Shown: positions 12,201 through 25,941 of the stretch, one piece after another
How positions within the stretch are numbered: position 1 is the stretch's first letter
Layout of the letters: each line of letters opens with the position of its first letter
Source of the DNA: Monocercomonoides exilis
Taxonomy: Eukaryota; Preaxostyla; Oxymonadida; Polymastigidae
Direction of reading: 5' to 3'
Assembly (NCBI GenBank): GCA_001643675.2
Contig: LSRY02000012.1
Coordinates: 1,614,501 to 1,678,500 of the forward strand
Length of the DNA stretch: 64,000 nucleotides
Translations under genes and position numbers: made by a program
The notes under the pieces: model-generated
Told to the model about the DNA's origin: nothing
What the model saw: only the letters and a program-made list of their open reading frames with translations
Database searches by the model: none

Positions 12201-12916
12201 CTTTTGCTTTGGCTTTGGGCTTAGAATTGCATTTTGAAGCCAAATTTGAAATGTTTGTTGAAACCTGCTCAGAGGCAGCCGGAATTGATGAAAATAATGA
12301 ATCGTCATCAAAATCGTCATCCACGGAATTGTTCGTTGTTGATTGTGTTGAAACAGGCTCGATTTTTTGTAAATTATTTGATTTATCACGAGTCGAAAGA
12401 GAAGAAAGTGCTTTTGACAAATCAATTGCTCCAAAATTATATTCATCATCATCAGAATCAGAATGCTGCTCTCTCTTTGGTTGAATATTATTTTTATCTT
12501 CATTACCGCTTTCATTTGAAAAAAGATTCTTTCTCCTTGTTTTCAAAGGTTCAAAAAGTCCATGTTTCTCTGTCTTTCCATCATCATGAAATTTTTCATT
12601 ATCTTTCTTTTCTGTTTCTGCTTTATTTTTTGCGTTCTGTTTTGATAATCCACCTGAACCAGATTTTTTCCCCGTAAATGATTGGTTATCTTTATCGGTT
12701 GAAATTTTCAAATTTGCATCAATTTGAGTGAAATCTTCGGAAAAGTCTCCTTCCTCTTTCAGTGTACTCACATTACTGCTATTATTTGGTGATGTGGTAT
12801 TCTGGATATCTTGCGTTTCAAGTTGTTCAAACTCTTTTAAAAGAAGTATTTTTCAAAAATTAATAATGAAACATCTCTTAAAATTCATGAAATTGCATAC
12901 CCTCTTTAGATTTCAT
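9280..12916 (-). CDS. Coiled-coil, Ser-rich protein of unknown function
   Basis: Not recognised. Three exons join in phase: 12916-12901 (a 16-nt first exon encoding MKSKE), 12833-11614 and 11496-9280, giving 1150 aa. Introns are 67 and 117 bp with gtatgc and gtattt donors. Order of parts: an acidic, Asn/Lys-rich N-terminus; a basic Lys-Ala repeat around nt 12230-12170 followed by Arg-rich RRTRILERAW; a charged Lys/Glu region (about 11900-11100) predicted to form a long coiled coil continuing across the second intron; Ser/Thr/Pro-rich linkers with poly-Ser (about 10850-10200); a second short coiled coil near 9950-9890; and a basic Ser/Thr tail with KTPTKTPLR-like motifs. The layout suggests a cytoskeletal or chromosome-associated scaffold, but that is a guess. 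TAA stop. It is divergent from the LRR gene at 13342. Confidence 0.75.
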
Positions 12917-13341
12917 GCTAAATAAAAATAATTAACGAATCAAAACACTCAATTATATTCTATTTATTAAAGAAAACTGTTCAAATATTAGCTCGATCAT
13001 GACCTTAAGTTGCTTATGAACATTCATTTTCTTTCTTCACAAAATATTATATTTTTTTCGGAAAACAGTATTATTATTTGAATATCCAATAATTCATCTA
13101 AATTGTTATTGCTTTAACGAAAAATGAAAAAAGTCTGAACAAATAAAAAGCAATGATGAAAACCTATTTAACAAATATATTCATTTCAAATAGATGGGTT
13201 GAATGAACGAATTGAAAAGTAATATTTGCTTTAATTGAAGGTTTAATTTGAAAAATGAGTTTTTAAAGAACCATTATATAATTTTATTGATATGTTGTGT
13301 TTATCAGCGAATATTTAAATAAATCGGCATTATAAACAAAA
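12917..13341. other. Divergent intergenic region
   Basis: 425 bp between the starts of the coiled-coil gene (minus) and the LRR gene (plus). It is AT-rich, with no open frame, repeat or recognisable motif, and presumably contains both promoters. Confidence 0.45.
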
Positions 13342-16300
13342 ATGTCAAAGCAAAAACCAAGTCAAATCACATTTTTATTATTTGATCATCCTACCTTACC
13401 TATTGATTTGACTCAAGCTCCACAATTGAAAAAATTAATTGTTTGAAATTTATGGATTGAATATTTCACTAATTTTTGCTGTCTAATTGTTAACATTTCA
13501 AAAACATCAGTTAAAGGGCATTCCATTTGGTGCAGAAGTATATGGACTTCGCCAAGCTTCAAGGACGTTAACTTCTTTGATATGCGAAGATTCCCTTCAC
13601 ACTTGTGAATGGCTTTTGCTTGATTTTTTAGGAGAGAAAAATTTAAAGCAATCTTCTAGGTCGTCAAGTAAATCCGTTCAAAAACCACAAAATTTGTTGT
13701 CAACTGGAGAATGGAGTAATTTATCATTTTTATCTCTTTCACACAATCAGTTTCGCACAATAGATGAAAGTCTTCATGATGTATTTCAATCGCTCAATAA
13801 TCTCAATCAACTTATCCTTCAACATAACAAAATTGTGTTTATATCTGATCTTTCTCAATTGTCTTCACTATCATATCTTGATCTGAGCAATAATGAGCTA
13901 GAGGCATGAACTGAAAATGAAACATTGCTCATTTTTTTTAACTTGTTTTCTTTTTTGATTTCAAAATAGGAAATTTCCTCGCTAAGAGCTCCGAGATTGC
14001 GTACTCTAATTTTGTATGAGATAAAATAAAATATTCAAAAAACTATTAATTATTGTTGCAATATTTGTGCTTTTCTATTTCACTATATATTTTTTAATTG
14101 TAGGCATCATAATCGCCTCGTTTCATTAAAGGGAATCAATCTTATTTCATCTCTCGAGGAATTGGATGTCGGATATAATCAGCTTTCATCACTGAATGCT
14201 TTCACTGATCTTCCTCAGAGCACTTTGTTATTCTCCACACTCCAATTTCTGACAGTCGAAGGAAATTCTTTCACAAACGATACTCCAGCGACGTTAGAAC
14301 AACCATCATCAACTAATGACATATCTAGCAATTCTCAGCAATCTTCTGGTGATGTTTCTTTGAAAGAACCAAAAGATGGCACATTGAGTAGCAGTCAAGT
14401 TGATTCCGAGGTCAATTACAGAATACGTCTATTCCTTCTGTTTGAAACAAGAGATGTTTGCCTTTTTTTAGATTTTTTAAAATCTTGTTGATATTAATTA
14501 AAATTTGATTAATATGCATTTATTGTAATTTGCACATTGTGACACATTTCATATTTCCTTTTTTTTTTTTTTATTTTCGTTTTATTTTCTTTTTATCTCA
14601 CTGCTAAATCTGCATTCAACAATGCTGCAACGCATTTTCTGTTCTTTTGCAGAGATTGATGATCGATTCCTCAAAAGCAACAGACAAAGAAAAGCGTCTT
14701 TTTGAGACAATCCTAAGCAAACAGGAGAAATCACACAGAATTGAATCGCCTTCTTCTTTGTCCTCTTCTCCTTCTCCTTCTCCTTCTCTTTCGATTTCAA
14801 AATCATCATCTTCATCTTTTATTGTCTCAACAAACCCTTCTGTTCCATCAGTCTCAGAATCAACAGCAAAAGAGAAGCAAAATGAGTGTGCGAATAAGCA
14901 GAAGAAAGCGAAGCAGCAAAACAGTTCAAATTTTGTGATAGAGGAAGACAACTTATTTGTTGACTATACGATTCCATTGACATTCTCTACTCCTTCTGAA
15001 ACAGAAAAGGTCAAAGAGAAGGAAAAAGAGAAGGAGAAAGAGAAGGAGAAAGAGAAGGAGAAAGAGAAGGAGAAGGAGAAAGAGAAAGAGAAAGAGAAAG
15101 AGAAAGAGAAAGAGAAAGAGAAAGAGAAAGAGAAGAAGAAAGAGAAAGAAAAGGAGAAAGACGATAAATCAGTCAAAGATGATTTATCTCTCTCTTCAAC
15201 TTCTCAACAGCCATCGGCAGCACCTTCTGTCGCGACATCAAACGAAGCTCAAATACAACCTTCAGTTGTTGTTCAGACACTTCCAATGGAAAATGCGAAC
15301 AGTCCAACTCAGCCTTCCTCTGAGGCATCCACAAGTCCTCCAGATAGTCTGCCTTCATCTTCAATTTCATCATCATCATCAGCATCTTTATCATCATCTT
15401 TGACACAGCCAGACAAAAATCCTTTGTCTCTTCAAGAATCTTACGTAAATTTGCCTGATGATATCAATGCTCCAGTGCATTCAGCAAAAATTGATTTATC
15501 TTCTCAAAATTTATCTGAAAAACATCCATCTTCACCTTCACCAGCAGCTTCTGAAGCACACAAAATGACAACAAATAGCTCAGTTGAACAGGCTGTGAAA
15601 ACTGCAATGGACAGCTTGTTCAATCATTCTGAAGCAGAAACAACTTCTGTGAAAGACAACACATCTTCTGACAGCAAACTTCAAACATCTTTTGATTCGA
15701 AATTACAGTCAAAAAAATCAGATGTTTCTTCTCCTATCAAATCTGAGACTCGCATTTCAGCAACACCAAACAAGGAAGATACCTCTTATTCTCCTTCTCC
15801 TTCATCTTCATCTTCATCTTCATCCTCATCCTCATCTTTATCTTTATCTACATCTTCAGGCACTTTGAATGCTGCTTCTAATCCAATCCAGCCGGTTGAT
15901 ATGACACCTTCTCAACAAACCATTCAAACAGATCGAATGACTGAAACAAAATACAAAACAGGAAAAATAGACGAATTTAATAGAGAAAGTTCTGTGAAAA
16001 ATAGAAGAATGCCATTTTCTATTCGAAGAACACTGTCTTCAAACAAATCTGAGAGTAATTCGAGTTCTGCCGACATTTCGTTCTTCAAACAACCGCTTTT
16101 CTTTCGAAACAAATACATCGCCTTGTTTTGGAATGGGATGCTTTCGACTTCCTTCCCTTCGTCTGCTTTTTCCGACTTTTCACAGCCAAATCCAGCTTTT
16201 TCTGTCAATCCATTCAATTCAGTCTATTTGTATGCAGACATCTCTCAGACATTATCAGTCAAGCCACATCAAATAGATTACAAGCACATTCAACATTCGC

Positions 16301-19300
16301 ATACACACTCAGCACAACAAGTGCATTCATCACCATCGCTGCCTTCATCATCGTCTTCTTCTTCCTCTTCTTTTTCACCTTCACCTTTCTTCTCATTGCA
16401 GAATATTCCATTCACTCTTCCTCTGTCCATCTTTTCGTCAATCAAAGAAATGGCTGATTATTCTGTTTCATTGCTTTCTCTATCATATTCTCTATCTTCT
16501 TCTCCTCAGCCGCTCCCATCGCTTCTCCAGATTCAACAAGCAGCAAACAATCCTTCCTTTCAAATTGTACCGTCTTCCTCTTCTTTCACTCATCTTTTGT
16601 CTGCAATCAGCAAAAACAGTGCTGTTGTGATGGCAGAGAGGAGGGCTGTGATGACAATATCCAGAAAATTGCTGGAAGAAATGAAAAGTATCAGAAAGAA
16701 CGAAAAATTTGATGAAGATGAAAGGGGCATTTATTCATCTTTGACTCTTGAGACAGTGAAGTTCCATTCAAAAGCGGCCAAAACGAAAGGGAATGATGCA
16801 TCCGATGGGCAAAGTGATGCTGAGGAGGGAGCAGAAGATGGCTCTGAAGGAGGATTCGATGAAAGCGATGACACATTCATGCGGATGCTTCGCCTGGACG
16901 ATCCAAAAGGAATAAACAGGCACATTTTGCAGATGCTGAACGAGCTGCAGCGTTTGATTGACTCAGAAAACGGGCAAACATACAAAAATGAGATCGACTC
17001 ATTTTTATCTTCGCTTTCAGCCATCGCATTTTTGCCAAGCCAAATTCAGAATTCCATTCTGCCACAAGCACAACTGTCATCAACAGCATCATCAACAAAC
17101 ACAAATTCTTCATCTTCGTTTATTCCATCTTTTGTGAATGCTTCTCCTGATGCTTCCATTTCTGCCTCTTCCAATCAGCCATCTTCTCTACCCATCCCTC
17201 AGCCATCTGCCTCGCAGCTGCCACTTCTTCCTTTCATTGCCACCACCTCCTCTCCTTCTCCTCCTCCACTCACCCGCTCCTTTGTTCTGCTTCCACAAGA
17301 AGACATATTCTTCAGCCGGCGAGTGACACAGCCACGCCACCTGCTCTTCTTTGCACTGACGCAAGAGCCTTCTTCATTCGATCCCTCTTTCCCGGAGACA
17401 CACGCCGAATGGAATGAGCTGCCGAAGATTGGCTCAGAGTGGGAAAAGCACGAATTGAGTGCTGTTCCTTTGAAGAACGCTTTTTGTTACGACGGACTTG
17501 ATGAAATTATTCAGAATGCGAAAAATGTGAGGGGAAAAAGATTGAAGGAGTTGAGTGAGCAGAAAATGAAACTAAACAAGATGTTTTCTGAAGGATCTTC
17601 AAAAGAGGAGGGAGAAGCAAATGAAGACAAAACACAAGAGAATACTGTTGAAGGCAACAATGAGAGTTCTGTTCCGCAAGATGAAAAAGTTGGAGAGCTG
17701 CTTTATCTGCCTGCATTTCAGCCACTGGTTGCTGTTCATTCATCGTTGAGTCCATTTCTTCAGCCTCGAAAGCCTCACAGACATCGAACAGTTATTGTTC
17801 CACAGTGGAAAAGCACATCTCATGAAAGAATGCAACCAAGCGCTTTAACAACTGAAGAGGGCATAAAGAAAGCAGAGGAAGAAGCAGAAAAAGGCGAAAA
17901 AATAAGAAAGAATGCGTTTGCGAACAAAGTCGTTATTTTCAAAAGGGCATTCAGCAGCCTTACCGAAGGATCATCAAAACAGAGTCTAAATATACAAACA
18001 ACGCCAACAACAGATGTGATAAACGAAGAAACAGCAGAAAAAGAGCAAGTGAACGGAGATTCACATTCGATCTCTTTGGTGTCTTTGATGGAGAATGCGT
18101 ATCATTTCCCACTCACTTCTGATCATATGACTGACACCATCGAAAAGTTGAGTCATCGTTTTTCTTCGTCTGCTGCTGCGAATGCTTTGCAGAATTTCAC
18201 ATTATATTCACAAAATAATTCTTCATCTTCTTTTTCATCTTCCTCTTCTTCAAATCTTTCAACCAAAAGTTCATCATCATCATCATCATCAAAGCACTAT
18301 TCCATTATTCATTCAGAGTTGAACACTGATTCCGTTTCTCCTTCATTTTCGAATGCTTTTCCATCTCTTTGTGATGCGTTAGTCATCCAGCAACTGGCAC
18401 ATGAGCTTTACAAACGAGAAAAAGCACAGCAGAAAACTAACCAGCAAAATAATTCATCCACCACATCTTCATCAAGAGGAAATGGGCAGAATAACACTTT
18501 CTGTTCACCTTCTGATCCACATCCAGTTGGCAATGAAAATTCCAACAGACATTCAACAAAAGAGCATTTGTGGACAAACACTCTATTTCTGTTTTTGAAG
18601 TCTATGCGAGCAGATCGCCCTGCGCTTGCAACTGCTTCAATTGCAGACGCATTTCGTCTCTTTCCTTTTCAATTCCATTCATTTTCTTCTTCTTTTGTCT
18701 TTCCATCATCTGCTGATTCGATACATTCGATGAATGCGTTTTCTTCCTTTTATTCTTCAGTTGTGCCTTCTTCTCCATCACACTCAACATTTCCATTGTT
18801 GGATGAATTAAACTGCAGCACATGCTTTGTGAGGATAACAAGATGCAACAAAGGAAAGATGATTCCGCTGATGGACCATTTATCGTCGCCTCCATTTCTT
18901 GTCTCTCGATCGTCTCTTCAGTCGTTCAAGACATTTGCTGTCGAAAATACTCCTAATTCGTTGTCTGAACGCTCAACAACACAAACATTGAACTGTGATG
19001 ATTTCTGCTTGATTGATGTTGCTGAGATCAACAAAAATGGAATAACAAGGGTTTTGAATGATCGTTCAAAGGAATCAACAGAAGATAACAAACAGAGTGA
19101 AAATAATAAAAGTGTTATTTGCTGTGAGGAAAAGAAAACAGATGTGCAGGAAATAAAAAACAGTAATTTCATAGAAAAAGAGAAAGAATTAGATGGCAAA
19201 GTTGAAAGAGAAGAGCAAGAGCTTGGAAATGAAAACGAAGCATCTTCACATTTTGTAACAAGAGATGCAGATGGAATGATTGAACCGCTGCAAAAGCTTG

Positions 19301-22300
19301 TATTCAAGAATATTCCATATTTCATTCCATCAGACAAAACTAAAAAGTTTCATTCTTTTATTGACTCAGCATCATCATCATCATCATCTTCTTCTTCTTC
19401 ATCTTTGCCTTTCACAACAGCATCAGCGTTCTTTTCAAATTCTGGTGATTCAATTTTCTGTTTGGAGCATTTTCTTTCACTTTCAACTTTTATGAATTTG
19501 CTGAAAAATATGCACAGCCAGCAAAGCAAATTAATGGAAGGAATTAGCACTCATGAAAAGAACATTGAAAGAGCATCAAAAACTAACGATGAAGCAACAT
19601 TGACAATCTTAATTGGAAAATCAGAAGAAGAAGAAGCTGTGGTTGACTTTCACAAGAATATCATGGAATTGATGATCGATGAGCAAGCGACTGATTCGTC
19701 TGGAATCTCATTTGTAACCAAAAGTGCAAATACCTCATCATCATCAAGTTCGATTCTTCATTCACTTTCTGTTCCAAAAAATGTTATTGTGACATCAAGT
19801 TCTGCTTTTCTGTCGTGGATGAAGAGAACACAGAAGGAGAAGAAGAGCGATATAAAATCATCACACACAGATAAGCCTCGCTCAAGTGACATCTGTCCTT
19901 CTTTAAGATCATCTGACACGAAGCATTTGATCATAAAAAGAAAGCAAAAAACGAGTGAAAATCCTGAAGATTTTCCTTCGCTTGAGAAAACTGATAACAT
20001 TCAAAAAGAACAATTGCCTTCATTGTATTTTTCATCATTCTTCAAATTGCTTCAAATGAAACGCAAGTCCTCTAATCGATTTATAACATTTCCGCTTGTC
20101 GCGTATCCTCATCAAAATCTGTTTACTGGCACAACCTTGGATTCTTTTGTGGAGTATATTTTAAGTCGCTATTCACAAAATAATAAGCAATCATTAGCAT
20201 CAACATCGTCACTGCCTCAAGAACAAAGCATCACAAACAGCAATTCGTCTCGCTCCCAATCAATTCTCTTCAACAAACTTGTATTGTCATTTCTAAGCAT
20301 TGTTTCTCTTTTTGACTTCTCTCTTCTCTTCTCTTCGGCTATTCTTTGCACACTTTCTGCTTTTCCTCTGCTGAATCATCGATCGTTCAGAACAACAAAA
20401 ATAAAGCAAATTGCTTGTGAATCCTCAACTTCGCCAGCTTCGTCAACAGTTAAAGAATCAGATACATCTCTGACAATTGCTCATCCACAGCCAAAACAGC
20501 CTCCTGTTAATTCATCACATTCTTCTTCTTCTTCTTCTTCGTTGCCTGAAATAGCAGCTTCAATTTCTTCAGAGCACAGCTCTGCTGAATCCTCTTCGCC
20601 ATCAGCAGAAATCTCACCTCCTCCTCTTCTCGTCCAATCTCCTTCTGCCAAATCCATTCAATCCACAAAACTTTCCAAACACAAACCGTCGTTTCATTCA
20701 AAAAAGAACGATAAACGCAAACCTCGCTATGTTTACGCTCCAATCATATCTTTCTCTTCTCTTCTTCTTGATACGCTTCTATCTCACATCACATCCACAA
20801 TCACAGAAATGAAAAAACCAGAGTGGGTGTTTATGAAGCCAGACCCAGAATTCGCTGTTTCAGAATCAGGAAAACGCACAAATATATCTCCATTTTCGCA
20901 TCCAGCATTGAGAAACTTCCGCATTTCGTCTGTTTCTTCAAATGCACCCCACTCAAATCTGTCTCAGCCACAACCAATTCGATCCATCCGCTCGTCTTCT
21001 TTCTCAACAGCTGTCAATCCTTTATCGACATCGTCTTTCCCATCTTTCAATTCTCCAGTTCACACATTCAGCCGCTTATCCTTCTCTTCATCCACACCAG
21101 CCTCTGCTTCATTTCAGCCTTTTTCTCTTCAACAGACTATTTCTTCTTCGTCATCTCCTTCTTCCTCTTCGCCTGCATTTGCTCCTTCTCCTCTTTCCTC
21201 GGCCTCTCTCATTGAATCGTCAATGTGCCCTCCTCCTTCCTCTTCCAACGCATTCTCTCCAATTCAGCCAGACTCTCTTCACAGTTCAGATGGAATGAGC
21301 ATGCCAAATGTCACAGCTATCAGAGATGCCATGGGAATGTCTCTTGAAGAAGGCAATTTCAGCACAGATGGTCTGAAGAAGAATAATTTGAATGAAAATC
21401 TGGAAGATAATTGGAGCTTATGCGAAGATGAATTTGGCAGCACCACCATTGAAGAAGGGGAAAACGAAGACGAATTATCGGAATCCGATGGCGAAGAAGC
21501 AGAAATTTCGAGGGAAAAAGAATTGTTTTCACAAAAACACTCATTTTTCTGTCTTTCTCCAGACGATGTTGACTCGCTGTATGGACTGAAGCAGCCTGTC
21601 TCTTCTCTTTCGTCGCTTAGCCACATTCTCCAACTTGCTGTCTCTGAGTGCACTTTGAACAGTGCTGTGCTTTCATTCCATCTTCAGCATCAAACACACC
21701 GCGAGCAATCACACAGCATCCAAAGCAAGATTTCAGAGCCTTCTCTTCCAAGACGGGGCTCAATGTCTTTCCGAAATGTCGGTGCGATGACTGCATTGGA
21801 CTTGAAGCAAGCGCTTGTTGCATCTCAGCCTGAACAAAACCTAATTTCATCGTCTTCTTCTGTCTCTGATTATTCTATTTCTTCCACTTCTCGTTCATTT
21901 TCACAGGAGAAATCAGCCAATCATACAAAGCATGCCTTTCTAACAAGTGCAACGAAAGATAAACCAAAAGATTCTCACTCCCAACAGACAGGGCGCTCAC
22001 CGTCAAAACAGCAACTCGATTGTGTTCTATTCTTTCGGTGCTTGTTTGCGACGGCACACACAGAAGATCTGTTTCTGCTGTTTCAGCCAGCCAATCTGCA
22101 GCTGTTCGCAAAGCAGCCATATTTGCTTTCACTCTTCGCATCTGTCTGCCTTGGAGCAGAAGAGGAAATGAAGAGATGCTTGGAGGAAAAGGGAAACAGA
22201 ACTGAAGTTAACAAGGAAGAAGAAATTGCATCAGAAAAAGTTGTTGCTGAAGAAGTCGATGATGAAGAAAATGAAGTTCATTCGATTCAAAAAATTGATA

Positions 22301-25300
22301 AAAGCTATTCATTTATTGAGCACTCTCATGTGATCAAGGCAGAGAAACACAATCAGACAACAATGATTTCGAATTACTCGACATCGTCATCTGCCTCATT
22401 GAAACTTAAAGAAGTGTATGAAGATCTTTATCCAAGTTACAAATCACTAAGCACTCAGCTTTTGAAGTTTTATCCATTTTTGAGAGACAATCCATTTGGC
22501 TTTGTGAAGCAAGCTGCTTTTGATTGCAATGGAAATAATGATGAAGATTGCTCTGTTAATGAGAACATAGTCAAAAGCAATGTAAATGACTGTTATGAAG
22601 ATTATGCTGTCAATGATCGAAACTGCTTAAATAAAAGGAAATCAAATAAAATATGTAATTTGCATCCTCATTTCACTATCTTTCCATATTTCTCGTTTTC
22701 GTCTCCGCTTTCTCTCACTTTTACTTCTATTCCACAGCACATGCTTCCTCCTCCGCCTTCTGCTTTGACTATTTCTTCTCCAATGCTCAGTTATGTTGCC
22801 AGACCAACAATCCCTTCTCCATCTGCGGCTACTCCAATTCTTTCATATTCTTCTTCAAAGCCAACTCCTTTAAAAACTCCTCCTTTAACGTTCCAACCTC
22901 CGCCTTCTCCTCGTTCGCCATTCGCATCTTTTACAACACTTCAAGGCGCTGCATCAGCAAACATTGCTTCCCCTCGGATTTCTTCAACTCAATACTTAAT
23001 TTCTCGTAAGGGAAGCATTTCATCATCATCTCCTCCTCCTCAGCCATTGTTCTCTCCGCTTGCATCTCGTTCAGTCTTTGCCACAGAGCAATCATCTGCT
23101 TTAGAGGATCATCAAGCTCATCAATCATCACAGACTGTCCTAACACAAACAACAGATCAGCCTGCTATTGCAGTAACAAACATGCTCCAAGCAGCTATTT
23201 CAGATGGCAATGCTTTATCTGCTTCTGTTTCTCCTTCTGAAAGCAGAAAATCAAAAAATAAACTTAAAACAAATGCTATTTCATCATCATGTTCTTCTGT
23301 TTCTTCAAATTCAACAACTGGTTCAAAGGACAAGGAGGAATGCTTATCTGTTGATGATAGTGAGGAGGAGGAGGAAGAAGATAATGACGATAATGAAATT
23401 GAATATTCTAACAGAATATATACAATCTTCTTTTCTCCATCGTCTCCATATCTGAGTTCTTCAATTGCTTTCATTCATAAATACAAACGTGCTTGTCTGT
23501 CTTTCATATACTTTGTGGTGAATTCATTGGAGCCTGCTTCGTTCCCATCTTTCTATCTGACTCATCCGATGCATAGGCACGTGTCTCACAATGCTTTTTC
23601 TGCTGCTCCCCGCCTTTGCTTCAGCTTCTTTTCAGACCTGTCAGCTATTTCTTGGCATGAGCTGAACAGAAAAAGAAAGAGAATACTAACTGGTGAAGCA
23701 AATGTGCAAACAAAAGTTGATCAGTCATTGAAAGCAGCTGGTGCAATTGCATCATCTTCCTTTGATGGTCGATTTCAGCCTTCTTTGTGCATTCCTCTCG
23801 CACAAAAGTTCTCCATCTTTTCTGATTGCTTAGATGCTCTGTGCTGCTCTTCGTGTGCTCGTTCATTGTTTCTCTCCCATCTTCAGTCGACTGCGATGAT
23901 GATTAAAAAAGCAGAATCTATAAAAAGATTGCTTTGCAAACATGTTTTTGTCTTTGGAGGTGTCAAGTTTTGTGATAATTGTTTCAAAATGGAAAGAAAA
24001 TCTTTTGAAAGTTGCAAATCTGGAGCGCAAAGCAAAAATCAGCAAGACATATTTTTGATACACTTCTCTGGTTGCAGCAATGACACAGATTCTGCTTCTC
24101 TTTGTGAATATTCTTCTGCCAGTTTTACAAATATTTCTCGTCTATTAGGCATGCCACGTTATATTTCAGATTTTATTCCTGTTCAGCGTTCAAGTGATCG
24201 TGTTGTATCAACTGGTGTTCAGAAGCCTTCTTGTTTAATTCAAACTCAACAGAATTCAGACTGTTTTCACACACTTTTTCTTCGGTCTTTCCATTCCAAT
24301 CGCTTTTTGCCTGCTTTGATTCCGACTTCTGATTCTTCACACTTCAATCCACAAAAAGATTGCTGCTATTTTTCAGTGGACTTACAAAATTCTCATGTTA
24401 AATCCATTCCTTCTTCAAAAACGAGCTCACATTTTGTTCCATTTCTTGGTAATCAACAATCGCGACAGATTTCATCAGGATTTCACCAAACGTTCATCTC
24501 GCATAAAGAAAGAGGAATACTTTCCGATAGACTCCAACTGCTATGTGATTGCTCTCCGCTTTATTTGTCGTCATTAATAACTTCATCGAATATGAATGCA
24601 TCTGGGGAGAACTTATCAATCATTGAGAAATCTGTAGAAGACAGCACAATGACCACTTCGAACGTTGCCCAATTTCTTATTACAGAAGCGCAAAAAACGA
24701 CATCTCAAAATTCGAACAGGGATAGCTTCAAAGAAGATTCTTCAAATAGTTCAATTGAAGCCCTTCATTCTCATTCTGATTCCCCCAAAACAACAAAAAT
24801 TGTCACAGTACAAGCCATTCGCTCATTTGTTATGAATCAAACAAATAAAACTTCTGATTGCGCTCCAGAAGATGAAGGTCTAATATCGGAAGCACAAATT
24901 CCTTTGTCTCCATCTCTTGCACCGTCTCTTTTGTCTCCTCATCCAACGGATCTTGCTGATGAAGAGTTGAACACACAGATTTCAAAAATGTTTGCTTCCA
25001 ATAAATCTTGCAGCATTTTAAAATCGATAATGAGGACAAAATCTTCAATTACGCAGGATGATATTCAATCAATGACTTCTTTTATCAATCCTTTTGCATC
25101 ACATTTCTCTTTCAAATTTTTGTGCGAAAAACTATCTTGGCATCGCATCAACGAGCTTATTCCGTTATTAATACGATCTTTGCATCATCCACAGGGAAAT
25201 CAACTTATGCAGTCCTCTTATTTGCTTTCATTTTACTCAAGTTCACAGCAATTAACTCCTTCTGTCACGCCTTTGGCTTTCGCTTCTTATTTATCTGCAG

Positions 25301-25608
25301 TTATTGATGCCTTAAACTTCGATTTAAAAAGGAGTGAAGAAATTGTTGGAATATCAGAATGTACCAATTTTAACAGTCGGAATAAAAGTGAATTTCAAAA
25401 AATGATCAAAAAATTGGAAAGAAAATGCATTAGAAATGATGCAGAATTGTCTGATGCGTTCATGTGGATCCAAAAGAATCTTATCTGCGCTTTAGGAAAG
25501 AATCAATGTTCGCATTCATTTAATTTTTCAAATAAAATGGTTGAAATTAAAGTTGTTTTATTTTCTTTGAGAGATGAAATGAAATGGAAGAGCCTTTTTT
25601 CATTGTAA
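13342..25608 (+). CDS. Giant LRR protein, N-terminus STK11IP (LKB1IP)-like
   Basis: Five exons: 13342-13440, 13511-13903, 13970-14013, 14104-14410 and 14653-25608, giving 3932 aa with all phases consistent. The N-terminal ~280 residues form leucine-rich repeats (LSFLSLSHNQ, LSYLDLSNNELE, LRTLILHHNRL, LEELDVGYNQL). They are preceded by an LILKGIPF...LTSLICEDSL segment that, from memory, resembles the N-terminus of LKB1-interacting protein (human: LELRGVPL...LETLICSRSL). The second intron (13904-13969) must use a GC donor, because no GT fits. After the LRRs comes a single 10.9-kb exon: a Lys-Glu repeat at 15010-15160, then Ser/Pro/Thr low complexity interspersed with short hydrophobic islands but no domain I recognise. 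The human protein also follows its LRRs with an acidic/Ser-rich region but is about 1100 aa. The LRR call is firm, STK11IP relatedness moderate, function unknown. Confidence 0.82.
15010..15160 (+). repeat. GAGAAA/GAGAAG hexanucleotide repeat in coding DNA
   Basis: About 150 bp of tandem (GAGAAA/GAGAAG) units encode an uninterrupted Lys-Glu repeat in the LRR protein. Hexamer units keep frame, so length changes would be tolerated. Likely polymorphic; may form a charged single alpha-helix. Confidence 0.85.
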
Positions 25609-25941
25609 TATGGAGTAATTGTTTTTATTCCGAAATATTTACAAATGTTTCCTTCTTTCGTGAAAAATGAGTATCTCTTTTTATCTTTATTATGTATGAA
25701 TTTTGTTATTGCAATTATTATAATTTTTATGTTGCTTGTTATTTATGTTTTCGCTTAAAATGAGCGCGAGGATAAGACTTTTTATTGGAAAAAATTTTTT
25801 GAAAGCTTTTCTTTTCTTTTTTGCAATGAAAATTTAATATGTTTTTAATACGAGCACCAAAAAGCATCGGTTTCAAAAAGCAATCTTTAAGATTCTTTTT
25901 TGCGTTAAAAATTCATTTTAACTTACAAATTTATGCTAGCT
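25609..25941. other. Convergent intergenic region
   Basis: 333 bp between the stop codons of the LRR gene (plus) and the ARM-like gene (minus). AT-rich, T-run containing, and presumably holding the two 3' ends. No gene, repeat or conserved signal could be identified. Confidence 0.4.

Noticed and set aside
15010-15160. CRISPR-like or satellite array
   Set aside because: It is a simple coding hexamer repeat without spacers; nothing in the window has repeat-spacer structure.
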